Counted from the first letter of the stretch, positions 11,955 through 21,541 are shown. The stretch: DNA of 64,000 nucleotides from Ensifer adhaerens (GCF_000697965.2 NZ_CP015880.1:1550001-1614000); one strand, 5' to 3'. The notes: a model not told the origin generated them from the letters alone. A program made the numbers and translations.

Positions 11955-12004
11955 TTTTGAACGGTTCTAAACTAGGTTTTAGAAAAGCTGACTGCTTTCG
12001 TCAA
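11955..12004 (-). promoter_or_regulatory. Predicted suf promoter with RirA-type and Irr-type boxes
   Basis: Minus-strand -35 TTGACG (12004-11999), 17-base spacer, -10 TAAAAC (11981-11976). TGA-N9-TCA at 11989-12003, the form of the RirA iron-responsive operator, overlaps the -35. TTTTGAACGGTTCTAAA (11955-11971) is a one-mismatch version of the Irr ICE palindrome TTTAGAA-N3-TTCTAAA. The TTCTAAA arm is shared with a second inverted partner, TTTAGAA (11978-11984), which overlaps the -10. The predicted leader is about 135 bases. The divergent hydrolase at 12059 could also respond. Confidence 0.6.
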
Positions 12005-12058
12005 GACTCATCGCGATCTGAACCCAAGATTCGAACCAGGAACACTCCCGGAGAGCCA

Positions 12059-12736
12059 ATGCCCGAAATCATCTTCAACGGACCCGCCGGCCGCCTCGAA
12101 GGCCGTTATCAGCCTTCGAAGCAGAAGAGCGCGCCGATCGCCATCATCCTGCACCCGCACCCGCAGTTCGGCGGCACGATGAACAACCAGATCGTCTACC
12201 AGCTCTTCTATATGTTCCAGAAGCGCGGCTTCACCACGCTCCGGTTCAACTTCCGCGGCATCGGTCGCAGCCAGGGCGAATTCGACCACGGCGCCGGCGA
12301 GCTTTCGGATGCGGCATCGGCGCTCGACTGGGTGCAGAGCCTGCATCCGGATTCGAAGAGCTGCTGGGTTGCCGGCTATTCCTTCGGTGCCTGGATCGGT
12401 ATGCAGCTCCTGATGCGCCGCCCGGAAATCGAAGGCTTCATGGCCGTCGCGCCACAGCCGAACATCTACGACTTCTCGTTCCTGGCGCCCTGCCCGTCTT
12501 CGGGCCTGATCATCAATGGTGATTCCGACAAGGTTGCGCCGGAAAAGGACGTCAACGGTCTCGTCGAGAAGCTGAAGGCGCAGAAGGGCATTCTCATCAC
12601 CCACAAGACGGTGCCCGGCGCCAACCACTTCTTCAACGGCCAGGTCGAAGGCCTGATGACGGAATGCGAGGACTACCTCGACCGTCGCCTCAACGGCGAA
12701 CTGACACCGGAGCCGGCCGCCAAGCGTATTCGCTGA
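12059..12736 (+). CDS. Alpha/beta hydrolase (COG2945-type)
   Basis: 225-residue cytosolic serine hydrolase. The nucleophile is S108 in AGYSFGAW, the likely acid is D155 or D157 (INGDSDKV) and the base is H190 in PGANHFFNG. The HPHPQFGGTMNN oxyanion segment near residues 32-43 is typical of this family. The frame is open 47 codons further upstream through the intergenic region, but the ATG at 12059 has a GGAGAG site and the family N-terminus. It is divergent from the suf operon, with a good terminator after it. The substrate is unknown; small-ester or peptide hydrolysis is all the fold allows. Confidence 0.88.
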   Translation: MPEIIFNGPAGRLEGRYQPSKQKSAPIAIILHPHPQFGGTMNNQIVYQLFYMFQKRGFTTLRFNFRGIGRSQGEFDHGAGELSDAASALDWVQSLHPDSKSCWVAGYSFGAWIGMQLLMRRPEIEGFMAVAPQPNIYDFSFLAPCPSSGLIINGDSDKVAPEKDVNGLVEKLKAQKGILITHKTVPGANHFFNGQVEGLMTECEDYLDRRLNGELTPEPAAKRIR

Positions 12737-12758
12737 AAACCCGGGCCACGTACAGGAG

Positions 12759-12793
12759 CGCCGCGTACCCCTTCGGGTGCGCGGCGTTTTTTA
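12759..12793 (+). terminator. Rho-independent terminator after the hydrolase
   Basis: 12-bp GC-rich stem (12759-12770 with 12775-12786, one wobble pair), CTTC loop, then six T residues at 12787-12792. Confidence 0.9.
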
Positions 12794-12941
12794 TGGACAA
12801 ATGCGCCCCATGGTCGTGCGCCCGAAGGCTGCAACAACTCTCACCCGATAGGATGAGTTTCAGCGCCGTGTGATCGGCGTATAGTGCAAGTCTAGGCTGT
12901 CTGGGTGGGGCAGAGCCGAGCAGCATTCACGGGAGGGAGCC

Positions 12942-13760
12942 ATGTCGCAGGTGTCGAATGTGTCGGCGTGCGAGCCGAGGTGGCTAACCCTGCCCGCCAC
13001 TCCGCAGCTTCCGGCTGGCGGACGTGAGGGTGTTGTCGAGCTCGCGGACGCCAGGATCTGGCACGCGGTGTATGGTTCGGGTGCTCCCGTCATTTTGCTA
13101 CATGGCGGGCTCGGCAATTCCGACTATTGGGGGCTTCAGGTCACGGAGCTCGCCAAAACCTGTCAGGTCATCGTGATGGACAGCCGGGGTCACGGACGCA
13201 GCTCCCGAGGTGGTGGGAGCATGAGCTATGAACTCATGGCAGGCGATGTCATGGCACTGATGGCTCACCTGACGTTGCCAAAGGCGGTCATCATCGGCTG
13301 GAGCGACGGCGCGATTATCGGGCTCCTGCTGGCGATGCGGCATCCCGATCTCATAGCCGGTGTCTTTTCCTTCGGGGCAAACAGCAATCCATCCGGAACA
13401 CACGATTTTACCATGAGCGTCGTCTTCAACGCCTATATCGCGCGAACGGGCGAAGAGTACGCCCTGCTGTCGTCGACGCCAGGGGGATTTAAGCGCTTCT
13501 TCGACGAGATGATGGCGATGTGGACTTCGCAGCCGAACATCACGGCCGGCGACCTTCAGAAAATCCGGGTCCCTGTCTGGGTGGTGGATGGCGACCATGA
13601 GGAAGCCATCAAACGGGACGACACGCTGTTCATCGCCGACAACATTCCGGGGGCCGGCCTGTTGATCCAGCCTGAGGTCAGCCATTTTTCGATACTGCAG
13701 AACCCGCACCAGTTCACCGAAGACATCCTCCGGTTTCTCCGAGAGAAATGCATCGCCTAG
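12942..13760 (+). CDS. Alpha/beta hydrolase fold protein
   Basis: 272 residues. Oxyanion segment LLHGGLGNSDYW (52-63), nucleophile elbow GWSDGA with S121, candidate acid D216 in VVDGDHEEA and base H248 in EVSHFSIL form a complete triad. The first 30 residues are extra but do not look like a signal peptide. A GGGAGGGAGCC site precedes the ATG. It is not operonic with its neighbours, being convergent with the diguanylate cyclase. It is less related to the preceding hydrolase than the shared fold might suggest. The substrate is unknown. Confidence 0.85.
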   Translation: MSQVSNVSACEPRWLTLPATPQLPAGGREGVVELADARIWHAVYGSGAPVILLHGGLGNSDYWGLQVTELAKTCQVIVMDSRGHGRSSRGGGSMSYELMAGDVMALMAHLTLPKAVIIGWSDGAIIGLLLAMRHPDLIAGVFSFGANSNPSGTHDFTMSVVFNAYIARTGEEYALLSSTPGGFKRFFDEMMAMWTSQPNITAGDLQKIRVPVWVVDGDHEEAIKRDDTLFIADNIPGAGLLIQPEVSHFSILQNPHQFTEDILRFLREKCIA

Positions 13761-13771
13761 ACGCCGGTCGT

Positions 13772-14971
13772 CTATGACCGCCCGATCCAGTGTGGAACGC
13801 TTGGGTTGACGACCGTGGTCGGTGCTTCGGCACATTCGACACGGTTGCGACCGTTGGCCTTGGCCGTATAGAGCGCCTCGTCGGCGCGCTGTATCACCGG
13901 ATCGAGCGCCTCGCCGATGCCGACGGCCGTGACTCCGAAGCTCGCCGTCACCCTTGCTGCTTCCGGAAGTCCGCCGATCTGCTGGGACATGATCGCCGCA
14001 CGCATGCCGTGGGCGACGACGCGCGCTTCCGACAGGTCCGTGCAGGGCAGAAACACCGCGAACTCTTCGCCGCCGAGACGGCCGGCGACGGCACGGTTGG
14101 GCATCACGTCCATCAGCACCCGGGCGAATCGGCGAATGACTTCGTCGCCCGTGAGGTGGCCATAGGTGTCGTTGACCAACTTGAAGCGATCGAGGTCGGC
14201 GAGAATGACTGTTCCCGGCGTCTGGGTGGTGCGGGCGTGCAGGAGCGGCATGACCCGTTCGATGAAGCCACGGCGATTGTAGAGGCCGGAGAGCAGGTCG
14301 ATTTCCGAGCGCGCCTGCGCGTCGTCGACAATCTCCTTGACCATCGCGCCGAGCATGGCAAGGCCGGCGCCGACGATGAGGATCGCACCGAGCGCCTGCG
14401 AGATGAGCGCAAACGGGCTGGAAACATAGTCCTGGGCCGTTACGCCCGAGCCTGCGACGACCGCGGCATAGATCTTTACGAGGTAGTAGGCGGCCGAGAG
14501 CGCCAGCAGGCCGAACAACAGCCAGTCAAAGAAGGTGCGACGGCCGGAGCGAAGGACGACCGATGCCGTCCACGCCTGGATCACGACAAAGGGCGCCTGG
14601 TACGGGATCGCATGCTCCCAGGTGCCTCTCGGCAGGTCGTAGATCGCCAGGTCCAGGGAAACGCCGGCAACGAAGAAGGCGCCGAGCAACGGCACGCGCA
14701 CCGGCACTTGATAGAAAAGGCCGAGGCCAAAACGCAGAAGACAGAAGCCGCCGAGCACGCAGGCAAAGGCGCTGACGGCAAAGAGCCGCGGGGTCGAGGA
14801 AAAGGGAACGATCGTTTCGCAGACGGCTGCAAGCGAGGCGACGGCAAATCCGGCAGCGCACCAGAGCGCCGCACGCCGCTGCCGGCTCTTTGCGGCAATG
14901 ATGAGAAATGCGGCCGTGAAGATCTGCGCGATGATGAAATTCACGGCCAGCAGAGAAATCGCACCACCCAT
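13772..14971 (-). CDS. Membrane-bound diguanylate cyclase (GGDEF)
   Basis: Makes cyclic di-GMP from two GTP. Residues 1-215 hold about six to seven hydrophobic segments forming an N-terminal membrane sensor; 225-385 is a GGDEF domain with active-site motif GGEEF (300-304), the catalytic variant. The RxxD inhibitory site expected eight residues before GGEEF is absent (the stretch reads PNRAVAGRLGG), so product inhibition through the I-site is unlikely. The tail (MPHWIGRS-like, about 20 residues) is non-conserved. It is convergent with the hydrolase upstream. The membrane domain resembles 7TM/MASE-type input modules but I cannot name the family. Confidence 0.9.
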   Translation of the reverse strand: MGGAISLLAVNFIIAQIFTAAFLIIAAKSRQRRAALWCAAGFAVASLAAVCETIVPFSSTPRLFAVSAFACVLGGFCLLRFGLGLFYQVPVRVPLLGAFFVAGVSLDLAIYDLPRGTWEHAIPYQAPFVVIQAWTASVVLRSGRRTFFDWLLFGLLALSAAYYLVKIYAAVVAGSGVTAQDYVSSPFALISQALGAILIVGAGLAMLGAMVKEIVDDAQARSEIDLLSGLYNRRGFIERVMPLLHARTTQTPGTVILADLDRFKLVNDTYGHLTGDEVIRRFARVLMDVMPNRAVAGRLGGEEFAVFLPCTDLSEARVVAHGMRAAIMSQQIGGLPEAARVTASFGVTAVGIGEALDPVIQRADEALYTAKANGRNRVECAEAPTTVVNPSVPHWIGRS

Positions 14972-15111
14972 CGACGAACCCGAAACCCTCGTGCGGCACC
15001 AAGCCGCTCCTCGCCACCTCCAGTGGCAGCGGCTGAGATCCTAATTCGCTGTTGCGAAAATTTGATTAATCCGTTGGGATGACGGACTTATGGCGAAACG
15101 CGAGATCAACT

Positions 15112-16233
15112 TCAAGTTCTTGCCGCGCGCCGGCCGCCGCTGACCGGTTGCCGCACGCCCGTCGTTCCCGGATAGGTAAGCGGCAGGCCTCGCAAGGCGC
15201 GTACGGCGAGGTAGGCCCAGGCCTCGGCCTCCATCGAATCGCCGTTGAAGCCCACCGCCTCCGCCGCAAGCACTGTTGCGCCCTCTACTTCGGCAAGCGA
15301 AGCGAGGTCACGCATGATCACCGGATTGAGCCGGCCGCCGCCGCAGACGACATAGGTGACTGGCCGCTGTGGCAAGTGCCCCGCCGATTTGATGATCGCT
15401 GCCGCCGTGACATGGGCAAGCGTGCGTGCGCCGTCGGCAAGGCCGGCATCGCTTCCGGCCGGTGGTGCAAAATCGTTCCGGTCCAGCGAGCGGCGCGTGG
15501 CCGCGGTGAAGAAGGCATTGGTGAGATAGCGTTCGGCAAGCGCCGGCAGCACCGTTCCCTCGCAGGCGATCATGCCGCCCTGGTCGAAGGGAATGCCGGC
15601 ATGCGCTTCGACCCACTGGTCGATCAGCGTGTTGCCGGGACCGCTGTCATAGGCAATGAGCGTCTCGCCTTCGCCAATGAAGGTCAGGTTGGAAATGCCG
15701 CCGATGTTGACGAAGACAACCGGTGCTGGAAGGCCGGCCGCGCCTCGCGCCAGTGCTGCGTGGTAGGCGGGGATCAGCGGCGCGCCCTGCCCTCCATGTT
15801 CCATGTCGTTGGCGCGCATGTCGTAGACGACATCGATGCCCGTTTCTCCGGCAAGGAGCGCGCCGTCGCCGATCTGCACCGTCAGGGCCTCGTCTGGGCG
15901 GTGCAGCACGGTCTGTCCGTGAAAGCCGAGCACGTCGATATCAGCCGCCGACAGGTTGTTCTGTTTGAGGAAGGTCTTGACCGCTTCTGCGTGTCGCAGC
16001 GTCAGGTCGCGCTCAAGCGCATCAAGGGCGCCCGGCCTTTGGTCGCGTTGCGTGATCGCCTTCGCTTCGACCAGTCCCTGCTTCAAACGATCCCGAAATT
16101 GCGCGTCGTAGGGAAAGCTGGCAGATGGTCCGCGCTCGACGACGGTCTCCCCGTCGGTTCGCAACAGGGCCACGTCGATGCCGTCCATGCTCGTGCCACT
16201 CATCAGGCCGATTGCGGTTCTTGTCTGTGTCAT
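15112..16233 (-). CDS. anmK: Anhydro-N-acetylmuramic acid kinase
   Basis: Opens and phosphorylates 1,6-anhydro-MurNAc to MurNAc-6-P in peptidoglycan recycling. 373 residues. The family's N-terminal ATPase loop [15 protein letters not shown] (residues 9-23) and the downstream GNTLIDQW and CGGGRLNP segments are present. The open frame includes 15 more codons, but [13 protein letters not shown] matches the family start. It is divergent from tyrS, with a perfect inverted repeat in the short shared promoter region. The same anmK-tyrS arrangement is common in rhizobia. Confidence 0.95.
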   Translation of the reverse strand: MTQTRTAIGLMSGTSMDGIDVALLRTDGETVVERGPSASFPYDAQFRDRLKQGLVEAKAITQRDQRPGALDALERDLTLRHAEAVKTFLKQNNLSAADIDVLGFHGQTVLHRPDEALTVQIGDGALLAGETGIDVVYDMRANDMEHGGQGAPLIPAYHAALARGAAGLPAPVVFVNIGGISNLTFIGEGETLIAYDSGPGNTLIDQWVEAHAGIPFDQGGMIACEGTVLPALAERYLTNAFFTAATRRSLDRNDFAPPAGSDAGLADGARTLAHVTAAAIIKSAGHLPQRPVTYVVCGGGRLNPVIMRDLASLAEVEGATVLAAEAVGFNGDSMEAEAWAYLAVRALRGLPLTYPGTTGVRQPVSGGRRAART

Positions 16234-16251
16234 GCGGGTCAATATTTCCAG

Positions 16252-16270
16252 AATCACTTTTGAAGTGATT
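16252..16270. promoter_or_regulatory. Perfect inverted repeat between anmK and tyrS
   Basis: AATCACTT-TTG-AAGTGATT lies in the 100-bp divergent intergenic region, 18 bases from the anmK start and 63 bases from the tyrS start. The 8-bp arms are perfect. It could be an operator or a small hairpin; the cognate regulator is unknown. Confidence 0.5.
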
Positions 16271-16333
16271 ATGCGCAAAAACAGTGCTAAACGCCCGTTC
16301 GTTCAAAAACTCCCCCCGCAAGAGAGACAGATC

Positions 16334-17587
16334 ATGTCCGGTTTCAAGTCCGATTTCCTTCACACCCTCAGCGAGCGTGGCTTCATCCACCAGATCTCCG
16401 ACGAGACTGGCCTGGACGAACTGTTCCGGAAGGAAACCGTGACGGCCTATATCGGCTTCGACCCGACGGCGCCGAGCCTGCATGCCGGCGGCCTGATCCA
16501 GATCATGATGCTGCACTGGATGCAGGCGACCGGCCACCGGCCGATCTCGCTGATGGGCGGCGGCACCGGCATGGTCGGCGACCCGTCCTTCAAGGACGAG
16601 GCTCGCCAGCTGATGACGCCGGCGACGATCGACGCCAACATCGCCAGCATCAAGACGGTGTTCTCCAACTACCTCAGCTATGGCGAAGGCCCCAAGGACG
16701 CGTTGATGATCAACAACGCCGACTGGCTGCTCGGCATCAACTACCTCGAATTCCTGCGCGACGTCGGCCGTCATTTCTCGGTCAACCGCATGCTGTCCTT
16801 CGACAGCGTCAAGACGCGGCTTGATCGCGAGCAGTCGCTGTCCTTCCTCGAATTCAACTACATGATCCTGCAGGCCTACGACTTCGTCGAGCTGCACAAG
16901 CGCACCGGCTGCCGCCTGCAGATGGGCGGATCGGACCAGTGGGGCAACATCATCAACGGCATCGACCTCGGCCACCGCATGGGCACCGAGCAGCTCTATG
17001 CCCTGACCTCGCCGCTTCTGACCACCTCGTCGGGCGCAAAGATGGGCAAGTCGGTCAACGGCGCCATCTGGCTGAACCCGGACATGCTGTCGGCCTATGA
17101 CTTCTGGCAGTACTGGCGCAACACCGAGGATGCGGACGTCACCCGCTTCCTGAAGCTCTACACGACCCTGCCTATGGCCGAGATCGATCGGCTCTCCGAG
17201 CTGGGCGGCTCTGAGATCAACGAGGTCAAGAAGATCCTGGCAACCGAGATCACCGCCATGCTGCACGGCCGACCGGCCGCCGAGCAGGCGGCGGAGACCG
17301 CTCGGAAGACTTTCGAGGAAGGCGCGCTCGCCGCCGACCTGCCCTCGGTCGAGATCCCGACTGCTGAGCTTGAAGCCGGCCTCGGCCTGCTGACGCTGAT
17401 CGTACGCGCCGGTCTTGCCGCTTCCAACGGCGAGGCTCGTCGCCATGTCCAGGGCGGTGCCGTCAGGATCAACGACGAGGCCGTCAGCGACGAGCGTCGG
17501 ATCATCGGCACCGGCGACGTGACCGCCGACAATGTCGTCAAGCTGTCGCTCGGCAAGAAGAAGCACATTCTGGTGCGCCCGGCCTGA
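16334..17587 (+). CDS. tyrS: Tyrosyl-tRNA synthetase
   Basis: Class I aminoacyl-tRNA synthetase that charges tRNA-Tyr. 417 residues. HIGH-type motif [11 protein letters not shown] (43-53, H50), KMSKS-type motif KMGKS (236-240) and a C-terminal S4 RNA-binding domain (about 350-415) are intact. The frame is open 52 codons further upstream, overlapping anmK antisense, but [17 protein letters not shown] is the family N-terminus and has an AGAGAG site. Confidence 0.97.
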   Translation: MSGFKSDFLHTLSERGFIHQISDETGLDELFRKETVTAYIGFDPTAPSLHAGGLIQIMMLHWMQATGHRPISLMGGGTGMVGDPSFKDEARQLMTPATIDANIASIKTVFSNYLSYGEGPKDALMINNADWLLGINYLEFLRDVGRHFSVNRMLSFDSVKTRLDREQSLSFLEFNYMILQAYDFVELHKRTGCRLQMGGSDQWGNIINGIDLGHRMGTEQLYALTSPLLTTSSGAKMGKSVNGAIWLNPDMLSAYDFWQYWRNTEDADVTRFLKLYTTLPMAEIDRLSELGGSEINEVKKILATEITAMLHGRPAAEQAAETARKTFEEGALAADLPSVEIPTAELEAGLGLLTLIVRAGLAASNGEARRHVQGGAVRINDEAVSDERRIIGTGDVTADNVVKLSLGKKKHILVRPA

Positions 17588-17621
17588 ACCGGAGCGCCAC
17601 TCAAGAATTTGAAGGGCCGGC

Positions 17622-17726
17622 CCGACAGCGCCGCGCGTCTGTTAAGACGCGCAAAGGTCGCTGTAGAACTTTGAAGTGCTGCATGTTTTGTCCTTAAATC
17701 GGCGACGATTTAAGGACATGCAGTGC
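17622..17726. repeat. RIME1-like two-hairpin repeat (copy B)
   Basis: Best preserved of three copies. Hairpin 1: ACAGCG (17625-17630) pairs with CGCTGT (17659-17664), and GCGCGTCT (17633-17640) pairs with AGACGCGC (17645-17652). Hairpin 2: CTGCATG (17679-17685) pairs with CATGCAG (17717-17723), and TCCTTAAATCG (17691-17701) pairs with CGATTTAAGGA (17706-17716). It lies between the convergent tyrS and AsmA-like genes and could serve as a bidirectional terminator. Confidence 0.75.
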
Positions 17727-17737
17727 GTCGGCCTTCT

Positions 17738-20700
17738 TCATTGGAACTCGAAGATGCTGCGGAAGACGCCCGGCGCGATGATCGACAAAGGATTGATCGT
17801 CAGCTTCGGCTGGTTGAACGGGCCGTTGAGCTTGAAGGTGATGCCGAGCAGGCCGCGGTCGCGGCCGTTGCCGAGCAGTACGCCGATCAGCGGCAGTTCG
17901 CCGAAGATGCGGTTCAGCCCATAGGCCGGCATGAAAGTGCCAGTCATGTCCATGATGCCATTGTTGTCGCGCACCGTTCCCTGGAAGGTCGCGCCGACAT
18001 CGGTGCCGCGCAGCACGCCGCCTTCGACGCGAATCGCGCCGCGATCGAGCGCCAGTTGCGCGAAGCCGCGTTCGAAGCGGGCCGAGCTGACGTCGATGTC
18101 ACGGCGCACGGCCTGGTTCAGGCTTCGGCCGTCGGCACCGGTGGGCGTCGACACCATCGATTGCAGGCGCTGCTCGCCGACCAGCTGGAACTTTCGGATA
18201 TCGACGCTGCCGCGCCAGGAGCGTCCGCCACGGTCACGCAGTTTGAGATTGAGCAGGCCGCCGCGCATGTTCTGGTAGATGTCGGCAAACCGCGCCAGCG
18301 CGCCGGCATCGCCCGTGGTCAGCTCTAGCGTGTTGTCGGCACCGGCCTTGGCGAGCCGGGCAACCAGCGCCTGACCGCTGCTCGTCACGGCCGAGAGGTT
18401 GACGTCCTCGATCTGACGTCCGCGCTCGCCGTAGACCAGATTGACGTTCGAGAGCGATTCGCCATTGAAACCGGTGACGCGATCGAGCTGGGCCCTGATG
18501 GCAATGTCGTCGCCACCACCCTGGTTCTGGTCGCTTCCGGTCTTCAATTGCGCCAGGATCGGCCTGATATCGGCTGCAGCGCCGCTGAGCGACGCCGTGT
18601 AGCCGCCCCTGGTGCGGTCGATGGAGACCTTGAAGTCGTCGCCCTGCGCCAGGCGGACATTATCGAGATCCGCCGAGAGCAGACCGCCATCGTCGATCTG
18701 CAGCTTGCCGCGCGCACCAAAGCCGTCGCCGGCAACCGTGAAATTGCTGATTGTTGCGATCTTGCCGTCCATCGAGGACGTGAACTGCGCCTCGGCCGGA
18801 ATCCCGACGCCCTTGCTCCAGCCGATCCAGGGAAGCGAGAGCTGGGCTTTCGTGAGGTCGATCTCTGCCGTCTGCCGGCTCGCCTCGTCGATTGCAACGT
18901 CGATCGTGATCGGTCCGGAAACGATCCGAGAAAGCCCAGGTATCAGTTTCTGCCAGACACCCTGCTCCAGCGAGCCCGAAATCTCGCGCGAACGCTTGAC
19001 GGTCGAACCGGAATCGACCGGTTCCGTCAGCGCGACCTTGACCTTCGCGCCTTCGATACGGGCATCCGCATCGAGGACCGCCTGCTGATTATCTACCCGA
19101 AATGTGCCGACCAGATCCTCTACGGCGCGCCCGAACATGGCCTTCTGGACCGTGACCTTGTCGAGCTGCATCTGTACCTGATAGAGCGGCTTCGGCGGCT
19201 TCTGATCCGAGATCAGGCCGAAACGGGCGCCCACGACGGCGGTCAGAGGACCGCTGAAATCTTCCGGCAGCAGCGGGGTCTTTTGCAGCGCCTGAATCGG
19301 CTTGTAGCTCACGAGCTCGGCGATCGCATCGGCATCGCCGCCAACCTCGATCTTCATCTCCGCCATCAGTGGTTTCGTGTAGACGTCGGGAAGGATGAAG
19401 TCGCCGCCGTTGAGCGCGACCGCGCGTCCAGACGGGAAGAAGGCGGTCCCCTTCTCGATCTCGGCTGTCATGCGCTGGCCGCTCAGCTTGAACTTGCCGG
19501 AGGTGTCGCGCAGCGGGGGTATCTCGCCGGTGATGTTGATGCGCGTGTCGTCGATATCGAAGTTGATATTGAGCTCCTGCTCGTTGAGCTTGAGCTCGCC
19601 TTCGTTGGAGGCGATCCGCCCCTCGGCGACCGATACTTCGATGCGGGCATTGGTGACCGTGCCGCCGAAGAGGTTGGCGATCGCCCAGCGCCGCGCGCCC
19701 TTGGCCAACCACCACGGCCACAATTGCTTGACGGCGGTCGCCTCCATGCGATCGCTGACCGAGGCGAAGCTGATCTGCGGTGATGTCTTGCCGAAGGCGA
19801 CGGAAAGCGATCCGAACATCGAACCGAGCGGGGTCGACACGGCGAGCTGGTCGAAGATCAGTTGGCGCTTGTCCGACACAAACCGGCCATTTGCCTTGGC
19901 ATCGAAGATCAGTGGCGCGTCGGCGACGTCTTCCGGGGCGGAGCTTGCGTTCTTGAGCAGGAGGTCGATGGCAAACCCCTTCTCCGTTGCGCCGGCAATC
20001 TTGTCGAGGTCGATAATCGCCCCGGTAAACGGAAAGGTCGAACGGCCGATCTTGACGGCCGACGGCAGAATTTCGACGGACGAGCGCTCGAAGTCATAGG
20101 CGACGTCCATTTGCGAGGCATTGAGCGTCGAGACGAGGTTGCCCGCGTGAAACTCGCCCTTGGACGTGCGCACTGTCACGCGCAGATCCGGTTTCGCATT
20201 GCCGGCGGCCCGCGTCGCCTTCAGCGACAGCCCGGCCGATGCGACGACGCCGAAGGGCGGCTCCGAGCCGACTTTACCGTGGTAGAAGAAAGGTGCGAGC
20301 GGCAGATTGGTGATCGACGCTTCGAAGCCGGTCATGTGCCCCTTGTCGCCAAGGGCGTCGGCGCTGAGATCGACGTCCACCCCGTCGACGGTGACGCTGC
20401 CCTTGACGCTCATCGAGCCGCCCGCGTCACGGTTGAACTCGAGCGCGTTGGCGACGACGGGCACGACGCGATCGCGGGAGCCGATGACGGAGAAGCTGAA
20501 ATCCGACAGCGTGACCTTCTGGCTGCCGCGGCCGGCCGCCATCTGCGATATGCGGTCGACGTGGGAGAAGATTGCCTCCAGCGTATCGCCAACGTCGGCA
20601 ATGCGGATCTTGGTGAGATCGAGCGGTTCGCCGCGCGGCAGCAACCCGGAATCGAAATCGCCGCCTTCCGCTTCGAGGTTGGAGACGGCGATGCGTCCGG

Positions 20701-21130
20701 TCATCAACGCCAGCGGGTCGAGCGCGATCGAGATCGCGCGGAGCTTGGCGACCGGCTGGCCTGAGGACGCTTCGCTGAGCGCCACTTCGCGGGCTCTGAG
20801 CGCAATCGCGCCGCCCGCGGTCATGCGCACCACAGTGCTGCCGACCTCTACGCGGTAGGCATCGCCGAGCGCTGCATTGAGTGCGGTGCGGGCGCGCGCG
20901 TTAAGCGTGCTGTCCATCACCCCGCTTTCGATGACGACAATGAGGATCGCCGCGATGGAAAGCGCGAGCAGCGATGTCAGCAGTGCGATCTTGGCACAGA
21001 AGCGCGCGGCTTTGTTCTTGCGCGGCGCGTGCACGATCATGGGTTCGTGCGCCTGCGCCGAAGGCAACGCATGCAACGCGACGATGTCTTTCTTGCGAAA
21101 GCCGACTTTTTCGCCGCGGATCTCACTCAT
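17738..21130 (-). CDS. AsmA/YhdP-like giant envelope protein (DUF3971 type)
   Basis: About 1130 residues. A basic cytoplasmic N-terminus is followed by one membrane anchor (ALLTSLLALSIAAILIVVIE, near residue 52) and a long repetitive beta-rich periplasmic region. The C-terminus has the family motif FGELPLIGVLLG...GITFKLNGPFNQP (positions in the last 50 residues) of AsmA-like proteins. Relatives (AsmA, TamB, YhdP) form periplasm-spanning grooves that carry phospholipid toward the outer membrane; that role here is inference. The ATG at 21130 has a GGAGG site 10 bases upstream; methionines at 21229 and 21187 are alternatives. RIME-like repeats lie on both sides. Confidence 0.85.
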   Translation of the reverse strand: MSEIRGEKVGFRKKDIVALHALPSAQAHEPMIVHAPRKNKAARFCAKIALLTSLLALSIAAILIVVIESGVMDSTLNARARTALNAALGDAYRVEVGSTVVRMTAGGAIALRAREVALSEASSGQPVAKLRAISIALDPLALMTGRIAVSNLEAEGGDFDSGLLPRGEPLDLTKIRIADVGDTLEAIFSHVDRISQMAAGRGSQKVTLSDFSFSVIGSRDRVVPVVANALEFNRDAGGSMSVKGSVTVDGVDVDLSADALGDKGHMTGFEASITNLPLAPFFYHGKVGSEPPFGVVASAGLSLKATRAAGNAKPDLRVTVRTSKGEFHAGNLVSTLNASQMDVAYDFERSSVEILPSAVKIGRSTFPFTGAIIDLDKIAGATEKGFAIDLLLKNASSAPEDVADAPLIFDAKANGRFVSDKRQLIFDQLAVSTPLGSMFGSLSVAFGKTSPQISFASVSDRMEATAVKQLWPWWLAKGARRWAIANLFGGTVTNARIEVSVAEGRIASNEGELKLNEQELNINFDIDDTRINITGEIPPLRDTSGKFKLSGQRMTAEIEKGTAFFPSGRAVALNGGDFILPDVYTKPLMAEMKIEVGGDADAIAELVSYKPIQALQKTPLLPEDFSGPLTAVVGARFGLISDQKPPKPLYQVQMQLDKVTVQKAMFGRAVEDLVGTFRVDNQQAVLDADARIEGAKVKVALTEPVDSGSTVKRSREISGSLEQGVWQKLIPGLSRIVSGPITIDVAIDEASRQTAEIDLTKAQLSLPWIGWSKGVGIPAEAQFTSSMDGKIATISNFTVAGDGFGARGKLQIDDGGLLSADLDNVRLAQGDDFKVSIDRTRGGYTASLSGAAADIRPILAQLKTGSDQNQGGGDDIAIRAQLDRVTGFNGESLSNVNLVYGERGRQIEDVNLSAVTSSGQALVARLAKAGADNTLELTTGDAGALARFADIYQNMRGGLLNLKLRDRGGRSWRGSVDIRKFQLVGEQRLQSMVSTPTGADGRSLNQAVRRDIDVSSARFERGFAQLALDRGAIRVEGGVLRGTDVGATFQGTVRDNNGIMDMTGTFMPAYGLNRIFGELPLIGVLLGNGRDRGLLGITFKLNGPFNQPKLTINPLSIIAPGVFRSIFEFQ

Positions 21131-21541
21131 CAGCGCGGGCGTCCTCCATACGATACGAGCTTCGTCGTCGCCCTCCGTCTCTGTCATTTCGGGGCGACCA
21201 CTTCTCGCTTCTTGTAGACCACATGTCATCGTGCCGAGTCACCAAGGGACGCGGGACCATGCTGTGGAAAGCGACCACCTGCGATGGAATTCGCGCGCGC
21301 AGGCGACTGCAACGTTTCGTAGCGGCCCATGCCGTCCGAAACCTGTCGAATCTAGCACAAATGCGCTGGACGGCAGTCGACGATTTTCGCTATGCCCAAC
21401 AGCGCCGCGTGCCTTGTGGCGCGCAAATGTCACTCGACTAGCTTGAGCACTGCACGTTTTGCCCTCTGGTCGGCAAAGACCAATGAAAACATGCAGTAGC
21501 GCCCGATTGTCTGCAAAACTTGGCGGAAGGAAGGTTTAATC
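21131..21541. other. Non-coding stretch between the AsmA-like gene and bcp
   Basis: 411 bp upstream of both divergent genes. Open frames here (for example 21131-21441) have no family resemblance or ribosome site. The right half holds RIME-like copy C. No tRNA or clear sigma-70 promoter was recognised. Confidence 0.6.
21398..21507. repeat. RIME1-like two-hairpin repeat (copy C)
   Basis: Same layout as copy B: CAACAGCGCCGCG, a short GGCGCGC partner, TTGAG, then a second hairpin with ACTGCACGTTTT (21449-21460) opposite GAAAACATGCAGT (21485-21497) and an inner TGGTC/GACCA stem. The inner arm sequence differs from copy B but keeps pairing, a compensatory pattern suggesting selected RNA or DNA structure. 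It lies about 35 bp upstream of bcp. Confidence 0.65.

Noticed and set aside
16022..17566. A 514-residue antisense open frame over tyrS
   Set aside because: No ribosome site or family motif, and tyrS is unmistakable on the other strand.
20974..21441. A possible gene upstream of bcp
   Set aside because: It begins inside the AsmA-like gene, runs into a RIME-like repeat and shows no domain.
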